DNA of 64,000 bases, from IMG/VR virus record IMGVR_UViG_3300021140_000004, positions 1 through 64,000 of that record; one strand, written 5' to 3'. The stretch is from a virus. The position numbers were made by a program, and so were the translations under genes. Shown piece after piece: positions 55,471 through 62,667 of this stretch. Numbering within the stretch: position 1 is the first letter of the stretch; each line of letters begins with the position of its first letter. A model generated the notes under the pieces. It had not been told where the DNA came from. It worked only from the letters and a program-made list of their open reading frames with translations, and did no database searches.

Positions 55471-57000
55471 ATGCAACACTTACAAGAATCAGTAGAAAGA
55501 GTTGAAAAACAAATTTTACAAGAACAAAAAAAAGAAGAGGTAAAAGTTTTAATTAACGAAATGAAGAAGATAGGTATTGAAGACCTACCTTATGCCTACA
55601 CAGCCCTGAAAAGATTTATTGACCCCGAAACAATGAATGTTCATTACAACAAACATTACAAGGGTTATGTAAATAAGTTAAATGACTTACTCTCTAAAAG
55701 AAAATCAAAAAACAACGATTTAGAAAAAATCATAAGAAACATTTCAAAGTATCCAAAGGCAGTTAGAGATAATGCAGGTGGGGCGTTTAACCACGCATTG
55801 TTTTGGAATATGTTATCACCAAAACCGATGAAAGTTGGTAATGATATTAAACAAAGAATCATAAAAGATTTTGGTAGTTTTGATAGATTCAAAAAAGAAT
55901 TTGAAAAAATTGCAACAGAAAGATTTGGTTCAGGTTGGGTTTGGTTGATTATTACTAAAAAAAATACTCTAAAGGTGATGTCCACTCCAAACCAAGACAA
56001 TCCACTAATGAATGTTATTGAGGATGGGGGATTCCCATTGTTAGGTTTAGACTTATGGGAACACGCTTACTATCTAAAATACAAAAACAAAAGAGACGAA
56101 TACATTAAAAACTTTTGGACCGCAGTTAATTGGGATTTTGTCGAGGGGTTATACAAGATGAGGTCTGAGACTCGTTTAACTGAAATAAAAGAAGTTAAAG
56201 GTTTAATCTTGGAAGGTAAATCTGAAAGTTGTTCTAAAGAAGAAAAAGATTTTTACCGAGTTTTATTTAGTGTTAATGAAAATGTTGTTGAGGTTTACAA
56301 GAACACAATTAATAAAATAATTAAAAGAAAATTTGCTGACAAGTGGTTCCCTTATTCTAAAGGTGAATTAGCGGGTGTATACAATTTAGAAAAAGAAGGT
56401 CGTTCAGATATAAATTATTTAAACACAAACTACACCGTAATTTGTCCATTAATAAAAGATATTAATAAAGTTATTACTCGTTCAGGTCAAGAACCAATAT
56501 CATTTGCGGTACCACCACAAAATCAAGTTGCAGAAATGAAAAGACTCTGTAACTATATTGAAAAATATCAGGACAGAATTTTTGACCCAAAAAGTGCAAC
56601 ATTCCAAAATATGATGTCGTTATTACTTCGTACAAATGAACAAGGGTCTAAACGAGAAGAATTTGCAAAAAAAGTAATTACCGAAAAAATACCAAATTCA
56701 AAAGTTGTTACAACTGCAGGGTCTGGTTCAGTCAAAGATGCCGTCCAAAAAATTGACTTAGAAGTTTTCATAAATGGTCAAAAAAATACTTGTCAGGTAA
56801 AGGGTTTTATGGAATTAAAACCTGCCGATGGTAAAATAGTTATTATTGGTAGTGGTGAAGTAAGATACTATAATGTTGATTGGATGGTGTTTGTTAACAT
56901 AAAAATGAGAAGAGTTGTTATCTTCAGAAACACACCAAATATTGTTATGGGAGAGTATGTTTTTGATGAGTCAGATTTGATTTACAACTTAAACCTTTAA
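55471..57000 (+). CDS. Mn-type superoxide dismutase fused to a nuclease-like domain, 509 aa
   Basis: Residues about 36-230 form a whole Fe/Mn superoxide dismutase. It begins LPYAYTALKRFIDPETM, with metal ligands H58, H108 (in FNHALFW), D194 and H198 (in DLWEHAYY). H62 and Y66 match the active-site His/Tyr gate. Q175 in NQDNP is the Mn-type second-shell Gln. Dismutases turn superoxide into oxygen and peroxide. Residues about 390-450 hold GSKREEFAKKVI, then I428-D429, E431 and Q442-V-K444, the order of a PD-(D/E)XK nuclease core. The short N-terminus has LQE at 4-6 and 16-18, and the linker has ILE at 246-248, possible prohead-protease sites. A GTG at 55432 opens the frame earlier, but the TATTTAT box lies inside that extension, so the ATG at 55471 is used. 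Confidence 0.86.
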   Translation: MQHLQESVERVEKQILQEQKKEEVKVLINEMKKIGIEDLPYAYTALKRFIDPETMNVHYNKHYKGYVNKLNDLLSKRKSKNNDLEKIIRNISKYPKAVRDNAGGAFNHALFWNMLSPKPMKVGNDIKQRIIKDFGSFDRFKKEFEKIATERFGSGWVWLIITKKNTLKVMSTPNQDNPLMNVIEDGGFPLLGLDLWEHAYYLKYKNKRDEYIKNFWTAVNWDFVEGLYKMRSETRLTEIKEVKGLILEGKSESCSKEEKDFYRVLFSVNENVVEVYKNTINKIIKRKFADKWFPYSKGELAGVYNLEKEGRSDINYLNTNYTVICPLIKDINKVITRSGQEPISFAVPPQNQVAEMKRLCNYIEKYQDRIFDPKSATFQNMMSLLLRTNEQGSKREEFAKKVITEKIPNSKVVTTAGSGSVKDAVQKIDLEVFINGQKNTCQVKGFMELKPADGKIVIIGSGEVRYYNVDWMVFVNIKMRRVVIFRNTPNIVMGEYVFDESDLIYNLNL

Positions 57001-57005
57001 TAAAC

Positions 57006-57012
57006 TATTTAT
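57006..57012 (+). promoter_or_regulatory. TATTTAT box upstream of the gp13-like gene
   Basis: TATTTATAG begins 6 bases after the preceding stop and ends 4 bases before the ATG at 57017. It is another near-leaderless case. Confidence 0.44.
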
Positions 57013-57016
57013 AGGT

Positions 57017-58135
57017 ATGGCAGCAATTCCAGAACCAGAAAGAAGTAAAATTTATACGAGAATTAAACATCAGTTAGGTGCACCACTTAGAAGTGTTGAA
57101 CTTGAAGATGAAATGATGGACTCGTTAATGGAACTATCAATCCAAGACTATGAACAATATGTTTTAGATTGGTTAATAGAATCTCAATGGGTTAACTTGG
57201 TTAACCTTAATATGAGTGAAAAATCAGTTGCAAACGCACTAATTACAAGAACATTTAATCTTGAGGACCAATACACCTATGCATATTCAAAGATTGTTGG
57301 TCTACAAACAGTTGGTCCTTGGGTTCTTAAAAAAGATTACTTTATTCTTAGTGCCAACACACAAACTTATGAGATACCAGCAGGTCGTGAGGTAAACGAA
57401 TTACTATGGTTTTCAAACCAACCTTGGCAAAACGTGGCTCTTTGGGGTACCGCTGATTTTGGTTTTGCAGGCGTAGGTCTTGGTGGTAACCAAGCGGGTT
57501 ATGCACAATATGGTAACGCAGGTTCGTACTTTATGATGAGTGGTTTTGACTACCTAATTAGATATCAAGAAGCAAATATTCTTAACCGAATCTTAGGTGG
57601 TTCATTAACCTATAGAATTACAGGATTACCGGACGGTAAAAAAATGGTTCATTTGTATAATACACCTGGTGGTAATTTTAACTGGAGTAACTATTCTGAA
57701 TACGCAGGTAAAGCCGTATGGTATTGGTATTATGATGTTGATGGTGATAGTAGAAAAGATTGTTTAAGAGACAATCCTGACGTTATCAAATTACCTTCAG
57801 ACGTTCCAATCGAAGACTTAAGTTGGGAAGATTTAAATGCTCCCGCACAACAATGGGTTAGAAGATGGTTTACCGCTTACTGTAAAGAAACTTTAGCGAG
57901 AGTTAGAGGAAAATACTCAGGTAATTTAAAAACCCCTGATAGTGAACTTGTAATGGATTATCAGTCACTTTTAACTGAAGCTAAAGACGAAAAGACTAAA
58001 TTAGACGAAGAATTAAAAGCAAGACTTGAAAGATTACGTCCTGAAAAACAAATGGAAAAAGAAGCTCTAACGGCAGAAAACCTGAATAAACAAATGAAAT
58101 TTAGGGCAATGCCTCGTCAAATTTATGTTATCTAA
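57017..58135 (+). CDS. 13: Neck protein, T4 gp13-like
   Basis: The N-terminus (YTRIKHQLGAPLRSVELEDE followed by ELSIQDYEQYVLDWL) is the gp13 signature: I-x-x-x-LGAP-x-x-x-VEL-x-x-x-x-x-x-x-x-x-x-x-Y-x-x-Y. The middle holds aromatic, Gly-rich sequence. The C-terminus has a long charged helix (LLTEAKDEKTKLDEELKARL) that ends in MPRQIYVI. The length of 372 aa exceeds T4 gp13 (309 aa). gp13 joins head and tail by sealing the portal vertex with gp14. Here gp13 is on plus, while the gp14 candidate and gp15 are on minus, so the T4 neck cluster is split by strand. Confidence 0.8.
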   Translation: MAAIPEPERSKIYTRIKHQLGAPLRSVELEDEMMDSLMELSIQDYEQYVLDWLIESQWVNLVNLNMSEKSVANALITRTFNLEDQYTYAYSKIVGLQTVGPWVLKKDYFILSANTQTYEIPAGREVNELLWFSNQPWQNVALWGTADFGFAGVGLGGNQAGYAQYGNAGSYFMMSGFDYLIRYQEANILNRILGGSLTYRITGLPDGKKMVHLYNTPGGNFNWSNYSEYAGKAVWYWYYDVDGDSRKDCLRDNPDVIKLPSDVPIEDLSWEDLNAPAQQWVRRWFTAYCKETLARVRGKYSGNLKTPDSELVMDYQSLLTEAKDEKTKLDEELKARLERLRPEKQMEKEALTAENLNKQMKFRAMPRQIYVI

Positions 58136-58137
58136 TT

Positions 58138-58473
58138 ATGGCGGTTATTAAAAGTATTCCATCCCAAAGAATTATTAACGGACAAGTTCAAGAAACTTCC
58201 GAAATATCAATCGTATCTGAAGCTTACTATGACACTGCAGGAGAATCTTGTGTTGTTGTAAAAAGTGTGGATAATTCTAAATTAAGATTAAATAGTACAA
58301 CTACTGACCACGTAGTCGTTAAAGCATTAACTAAAGTTTTAGTTATACCTGATATTGGTAGAGTTGATGAAGCTTATGATGAGATTATGTTAGATTGGGG
58401 CGCTTGTGTTGAGTTTAGATTCTGTGCAGGTAATTGGTATATCTTATCATCAGATGGATTAAAACAATCTTAA
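58138..58473 (+). CDS. Small beta-rich protein of unknown function, 111 aa
   Basis: The protein is not recognised. It contains alternating beta strands (SEISIVSEAYYDTAGESCVV and DHVVVKALTKVLVIPDIGR) and ends WYILSSDGLKQS. The form is of a compact beta barrel, possibly a decoration or fibre-associated protein. It lies 2 bases after the gp13-like stop, so both are probably one transcript. Evidence for a specific role is lacking. Confidence 0.6.
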   Translation: MAVIKSIPSQRIINGQVQETSEISIVSEAYYDTAGESCVVVKSVDNSKLRLNSTTTDHVVVKALTKVLVIPDIGRVDEAYDEIMLDWGACVEFRFCAGNWYILSSDGLKQS

Positions 58474-58509
58474 TATTCAATTTTTTTAGATTAATCATAT
58501 TTTTTTTCT

Positions 58510-59187
58510 ATGAGAATAGAAAATATTAATGAAGTCCCAATTTTAATCCATACAATGGATGCCTACTCTACATATTGGGACACTTGGTACCATTTATTTA
58601 AAAAATACACTACAAATCACGGACCAATTTACTTCTTAACTGAAGAAAAAGAACCTTCATTTGTTAATGAAGTTAACCACATTAAATCAGGTAAAGGTGA
58701 GTGGGGATATAGACTCAAAAAAGGTTTTGAACAAGTTCCTTCTGATATTCTATTTTATATGCAAGAAGACAATTGGGCGTATGCACCATTTGAATTTAAA
58801 CAAGAATATTTGGACAAGTTTTATGAACTTGATATACACTCATTGAGATTTCATAAATGTGCTTGGGGTGAAATCAATTATGTTTCAGTTGAAGATAATC
58901 TATTTAGGTATACTCAAAATTCACGGTATTTAATGGGACATCAAATGGGTCTTTGGGATAAAAATTTCTTTAAATCAAACGTGTTAGATACTGACAATCC
59001 TTGGAGTAGTGAGTTGGAAGGAACACCAAGATGGTATGATACTGACCATAGAATTTATCAATACGACATCGCTTGGTATTGGTCTACTTGTAGAAGAGGT
59101 GAATTACAGAATATTGGTAGAGAGATATTAAGTAATAATGGTATCACAGAATTTGATGATACCCCCATTCCACGTCAATCAAACTAA
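58510..59187 (+). CDS. Glycosyltransferase-like protein, 225 aa
   Basis: The N-terminal strand NEVPILIHTMDAYSTYWDTW and the segment SDILFYMQEDNWAYAPFE resemble small GT-A glycosyltransferases, in which an MQ(D/E)D motif binds metal and nucleotide sugar. The remainder is rich in Trp and Tyr (TPRWYDTDHRIYQYDIAWYW). It could modify virion proteins, DNA or host envelope glycans. The nearest low-complexity Thr-rich virion proteins are possible targets. The gene converges on the HsdS-like gene with a 4-base overlap of the two stops. Assignment is by motif only. Confidence 0.6.
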   Translation: MRIENINEVPILIHTMDAYSTYWDTWYHLFKKYTTNHGPIYFLTEEKEPSFVNEVNHIKSGKGEWGYRLKKGFEQVPSDILFYMQEDNWAYAPFEFKQEYLDKFYELDIHSLRFHKCAWGEINYVSVEDNLFRYTQNSRYLMGHQMGLWDKNFFKSNVLDTDNPWSSELEGTPRWYDTDHRIYQYDIAWYWSTCRRGELQNIGREILSNNGITEFDDTPIPRQSN

Positions 59188-59465
59188 TTTATAGAAATAT
59201 TACCTAAATCACTAATCGTAATATTTTTTAATCTAGTTGTACCGTGAGATAACGACGCAATCTTACCTTGACTTACAAGGTATTGAAATACGTAGTAAAG
59301 ATAATCAGGTATAACCAAATCAGGACGAGTTACCGTAACTCCAATATGTTCAGGAGAAAACTCACGAGTAGGTGTTCCAACAGTTGTTTCATCTCCTTTA
59401 CGAATTAACCAAAAATCGGCTTCGGGATTGTTAACACTAAAGTCAACGATGTGTTTCAGTTTCAT
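59184..59465 (-). CDS. HsdS-like single target-recognition half-domain, 93 aa
   Basis: The sequence FWLIRKGDETTVGTPTREFS followed by HIGVTVTRPDLVIPDYLYYV and QGKIASLSHGTTRLKNITIS matches the half-domain of type I restriction specificity (S) proteins. The markers are VG-x-P, then I-x-P-x-YLYY, then G-x-T-x-x-x-x-I. S proteins are normally about 400 aa with two such halves and long spacer helices. Here there is one half, no spacer helix, and no HsdM or HsdR in view. It lies 4 bases after the DNA polymerase gene. Binding DNA without cutting it, or blocking a host enzyme, are both possible. Confidence 0.65.
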   Translation of the reverse strand: MKLKHIVDFSVNNPEADFWLIRKGDETTVGTPTREFSPEHIGVTVTRPDLVIPDYLYYVFQYLVSQGKIASLSHGTTRLKNITISDLGNISIN

Positions 59466-59469
59466 AATA

Positions 59470-62172
59470 TTAAATATGTTGTTCCCAACCTTCTTCGGCT
59501 AATTCATACATATAATCAGGTTCAAGACCTCGTTTCTTCCAATAAGAAACTTCACCGTCAGACATTGTCATAACTTCTTCAAGTTCATCTTGGTCTCCAT
59601 TACCCAAAGGTAAACCATTGATAAGTTCACATTGAGCTGTGGTAAATAAACCTCTTTTTGATGGGTCAGCAACAATTAGACTCTTTCTTACTTCTTCTTT
59701 GAATACAACCATAAGCGGTTCAATACGTTTGTTGAACGTTGTAATTGCTCTCGCAACATTGTATTCGCCAGTCATCTCAGGGTTGTTCTCAAGGTCTTCA
59801 GGGTTCAACATATAACAATTTAACGTCACAGTATCACCTTTCTTAACAACATCTCCGTGAGAAGCTCTTTGTCCGTTATTAACATACATAATCATATCCC
59901 CCAAGTTAACATTCAATCCGTGATGAATTGCAAGTTCCATATGTGCTTGTCTTGACATCAGAGACCCCGCTTTTGTCTTCTGTGTGCAACGAAACTTGTA
60001 GTCCTGTAGTGTTTGTTTAACTTTAGCTTTTTGAGCGATTTTGGCCAAAGGAATTTGTTGGTCCCAAATCTTTTGTAGATACTCGTAATAATACTCCACA
60101 AATGATTTACCATCACCCTTTAATAAAAGTTTAATACCCTTATCCAAAAACTCTTCGATGTAACCAGGTAGTTTCTTTGATTTGATTGTGTTACCAACCA
60201 ATTTGATTTTACCTGAATCGGTAAGTAGAGCATAGTTCTTACGAGCAAGGTTTATACACGATGGCCAAACACCATCGGTATCCAGTGCCATTTCACCTCT
60301 CATAAAAATATCGTTGTATTCTGCAACGTCAGCATCAGGTCCCGTATACTCTTTACCCTCTTTTACTTTCCAATTTAATCCTCGACCAATGTATCTGTGA
60401 CTATCAACATCTTCAGGTGACGAGAAGTTCACACCGTCCGTATCCATTACAAGTGGAATGTAACCACGAGACATAAAGAATTTAATCATTTGACGAAGAT
60501 ATTGTCTACCCGTACAAGTAATCTGTTCTCCCATATACATATCCCCCCAAGCAAATACCTGTGGAGCTGAAAGCGCACCGAACATCGAGTTGATGAAGAT
60601 TTTAATCGGTAACTGTTTGTTGTTGTATGATGCTGATTTTTTGGGGTCAGATTCATAATACTCCTCAGCAAGTTGTTTGTACAAGATACGAGTATCACGG
60701 AAGTATTTTAACATACCTTTCATCGCACCTGTTACGTCACATTGGGGGAACACATCGTGAACCAACTGAATTGATGGATAAAGTGACGAGAAGTCGAGCT
60801 TTAATACGCTTTTAGAATACCCTACTTTAAGTAGACGAGACAATCCACCTACGAAGTCTGTCTTGGATTGTTTTGCTGGTATTGCCAAATTATGTTTGTA
60901 AGACCACGCTAACATCAACATCTTCCATAGTGTTGCCGTACCCATTGTAGATACTCGCTCATATGTTGTTGGAATCATTGATGCAAGTAGAAACGATGCT
61001 TGGTTGAATTCTTTATCAACTTTTAAGGTTTCTTCCAAGTCATCTTGGAGATATCGTTCAACCAATTCGGCACCATCAGTTAATAGATAAGTGTCAGGAA
61101 ACTTTTTATCCAAATCAACATAGTCACCCTTTTTACGATACTCACCATTTTTGATGTTTAACCAATACTCTTTCTTTTCCTGATACATCTTACCAATAGA
61201 GTCGTGACCAATATAAACTCGGTCTGGTTCTTTTGCGTTTACATATTCTGCAATATACTTCAAACCCGCAGATTTGATTGATGAGTTAATTGCTTGAGCT
61301 CTACGGACCGCGTGAATAATATCAATTACATTGTAACCCCAAATAGAAGTCTGCATAAAATCCTCAACTTCGTTTGCGAGTTTCAACAAGTTTTTCTTTT
61401 GTGATATGGAATGTTCGGGATGTAATGAGTGACATATTTTTTTGATGTCAATTCCCAACGCCTTACATCTTTCAAAAATCCAATACCAGTCAAAGTTTGC
61501 TGAGTTGTAACCACCGATAATACTTGGTTTGAGTTCATTAATTACTTTGAAGAACTCGATAATACCGCTCTTCTCTTGTGTCTCATCAATACATTCGATA
61601 ATTCTATTATAACCTTTGTTTGTTCTAATACCAATCATAAAGATACGACCGTCTCTTGGTTCGAGTGAGGTCGTCTCTAAGTCGAATACCAATCGAGACA
61701 CGTCATCATAGTCTTCATACCCCTTAAATAATCGTTTTTGTTTTGAAACGAAATATTGTTCTACAGGTGGTAGAATCAAAATCTTATCTTTAAATTTTTC
61801 ACCCCAAGGGTCTGCTCCACCATCACGGAAGAACTGAATCAAACTTCTATACCCCTTCAAAGATTTAACCATATAGGTCAAACCTTTTTCCATTCGTTCA
61901 TCACCGTGAGTATCTAATTTGTCAATAACAATCCCGTGTTTTGACATTGCTTCTTTTTGAGCTCCTTTGGAGTTTCCGTAGAAATTTAATCCACGTAAAT
62001 CACCAACCCAACAAAATGGAATGAATGTATCTTTTCGGATTTCTTTACCCTTACCAGGAATTTCTTTGATTTTATAAATGGAGTCTGAGGCGTAATCAAA
62101 TTCTACCGCCACGATAAATTCTTCAGGGTCGTTCCCTTCCAAGAATTCTTTGATTTCTTGTTGTTCAATCAT
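59470..62172 (-). CDS. 43: DNA polymerase, family B, T4 gp43-like
   Basis: The 900-aa protein (T4 gp43: 898) has the full exonuclease and polymerase set. Exo I is FDLETTSLEP (D164, E166), exo II is in GGYNSANFDWYW, and exo III is in YLQDDLEETL. Polymerase motif A is DFSSLYPS near residue 458, motif B is KIFINSMFGAL, and motif C is VMDTDGVNF near residue 576. The order and length place it with T4-like replicases. A TTGACA/TATATTTAT promoter and a leader hairpin precede the ATG at 62172. The hairpin may serve autoregulation, as gp43 does in T4. Confidence 0.96.
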   Translation of the reverse strand: MIEQQEIKEFLEGNDPEEFIVAVEFDYASDSIYKIKEIPGKGKEIRKDTFIPFCWVGDLRGLNFYGNSKGAQKEAMSKHGIVIDKLDTHGDERMEKGLTYMVKSLKGYRSLIQFFRDGGADPWGEKFKDKILILPPVEQYFVSKQKRLFKGYEDYDDVSRLVFDLETTSLEPRDGRIFMIGIRTNKGYNRIIECIDETQEKSGIIEFFKVINELKPSIIGGYNSANFDWYWIFERCKALGIDIKKICHSLHPEHSISQKKNLLKLANEVEDFMQTSIWGYNVIDIIHAVRRAQAINSSIKSAGLKYIAEYVNAKEPDRVYIGHDSIGKMYQEKKEYWLNIKNGEYRKKGDYVDLDKKFPDTYLLTDGAELVERYLQDDLEETLKVDKEFNQASFLLASMIPTTYERVSTMGTATLWKMLMLAWSYKHNLAIPAKQSKTDFVGGLSRLLKVGYSKSVLKLDFSSLYPSIQLVHDVFPQCDVTGAMKGMLKYFRDTRILYKQLAEEYYESDPKKSASYNNKQLPIKIFINSMFGALSAPQVFAWGDMYMGEQITCTGRQYLRQMIKFFMSRGYIPLVMDTDGVNFSSPEDVDSHRYIGRGLNWKVKEGKEYTGPDADVAEYNDIFMRGEMALDTDGVWPSCINLARKNYALLTDSGKIKLVGNTIKSKKLPGYIEEFLDKGIKLLLKGDGKSFVEYYYEYLQKIWDQQIPLAKIAQKAKVKQTLQDYKFRCTQKTKAGSLMSRQAHMELAIHHGLNVNLGDMIMYVNNGQRASHGDVVKKGDTVTLNCYMLNPEDLENNPEMTGEYNVARAITTFNKRIEPLMVVFKEEVRKSLIVADPSKRGLFTTAQCELINGLPLGNGDQDELEEVMTMSDGEVSYWKKRGLEPDYMYELAEEGWEQHI

Positions 62173-62203
62173 AATTTAAGTTTTACCGAGTGACTTATTT
62201 TCT

Positions 62204-62218
62204 TCCACACCGTGTGGA
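62204..62218 (-). promoter_or_regulatory. Leader hairpin upstream of the DNA polymerase gene
   Basis: A 6-bp stem (tccaca / tgtgga) with a 3-nt loop lies 31 bases before the polymerase ATG and downstream of the promoter, so it is in the mRNA leader. A possible outer helix pairs 62188-62191 with 62228-62231. No T tract follows, so it is not an intrinsic terminator. T4 gp43 represses its own translation at a leader hairpin. Confidence 0.45.
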
Positions 62219-62239
62219 GTTTGTCTTACTCATTCAACT

Positions 62240-62271
62240 ATAAATATAGATTGTAAAAGTGAATCTGTCAA
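62240..62271 (-). promoter_or_regulatory. Promoter of the DNA polymerase gene
   Basis: On the coding strand TTGACA (62271-62266) is followed after 17 bases by TATATT, which merges into a TATTTATAG box. Read another way it is TTG-N20-TATATTTA, one base off the Bacteroidota pattern. It begins directly after the stop of the BppU-like gene. Confidence 0.6.
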
Positions 62272-62649
62272 TTAGCAACAAGCAGTTTTTGCAATAAAGC
62301 TGTCTTCAACATTAATATACAACTCTTCTCTAATAGGAACAATTAAATCACCCTCAAAGTTCTTGATTAAGAATTGTCCTTTGTATCTACCAGGAGTATT
62401 TGTGTCCCTTGCAGTAAATTGATAGTAGATATAATATTCTGTTGGAGCTCCGTCAGCCAAAATTAAACTAACAATAGAACAGGGCGCTGAAACAATCTTG
62501 GGAATACCCGTTGCCTCATTAATCATTGAGAAGTATATTGCTGAAACCTCTAAAAGGTCCATCAACTCCAAATAACCTGACCTACCGTCTTGAACGACCT
62601 GCATTTTTAATACAGGTAAAGTAGCATTTTTTCTGATAAAGAATTCCAT
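62272..62649 (-). CDS. BppU-like baseplate/fibre protein, 125 aa
   Basis: The protein opens FFIRKNATLPVLKMQVVQDG and continues with LLEVSAIYFSMINEATGIPK. A closing set, FTARDTNTPGRYKGQFLI with EGDLIVPIREELYINV, then follows. This is the layout of the N-terminal domain of phage BppU-type proteins: strand, D-G turn, then PG-x-Y-x-G-x-F near the end. These act as adaptors that hold fibres to the baseplate. It is a stand-alone domain here, ending KTACC. A TATTTATC box lies 6 bases before the ATG. Confidence 0.6.
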   Translation of the reverse strand: MEFFIRKNATLPVLKMQVVQDGRSGYLELMDLLEVSAIYFSMINEATGIPKIVSAPCSIVSLILADGAPTEYYIYYQFTARDTNTPGRYKGQFLIKNFEGDLIVPIREELYINVEDSFIAKTACC

Positions 62650-62655
62650 ACAAAG

Positions 62656-62662
62656 ATAAATA
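62656..62662 (-). promoter_or_regulatory. TATTTAT box upstream of the BppU-like gene
   Basis: TATTTATC on the coding strand ends 6 bases before the ATG at 62649. It is flanked by inverted arms acaaag and ctttgt, so the box sits in the loop of a small palindrome. Confidence 0.42.
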
Positions 62663-62667
62663 CTTTG

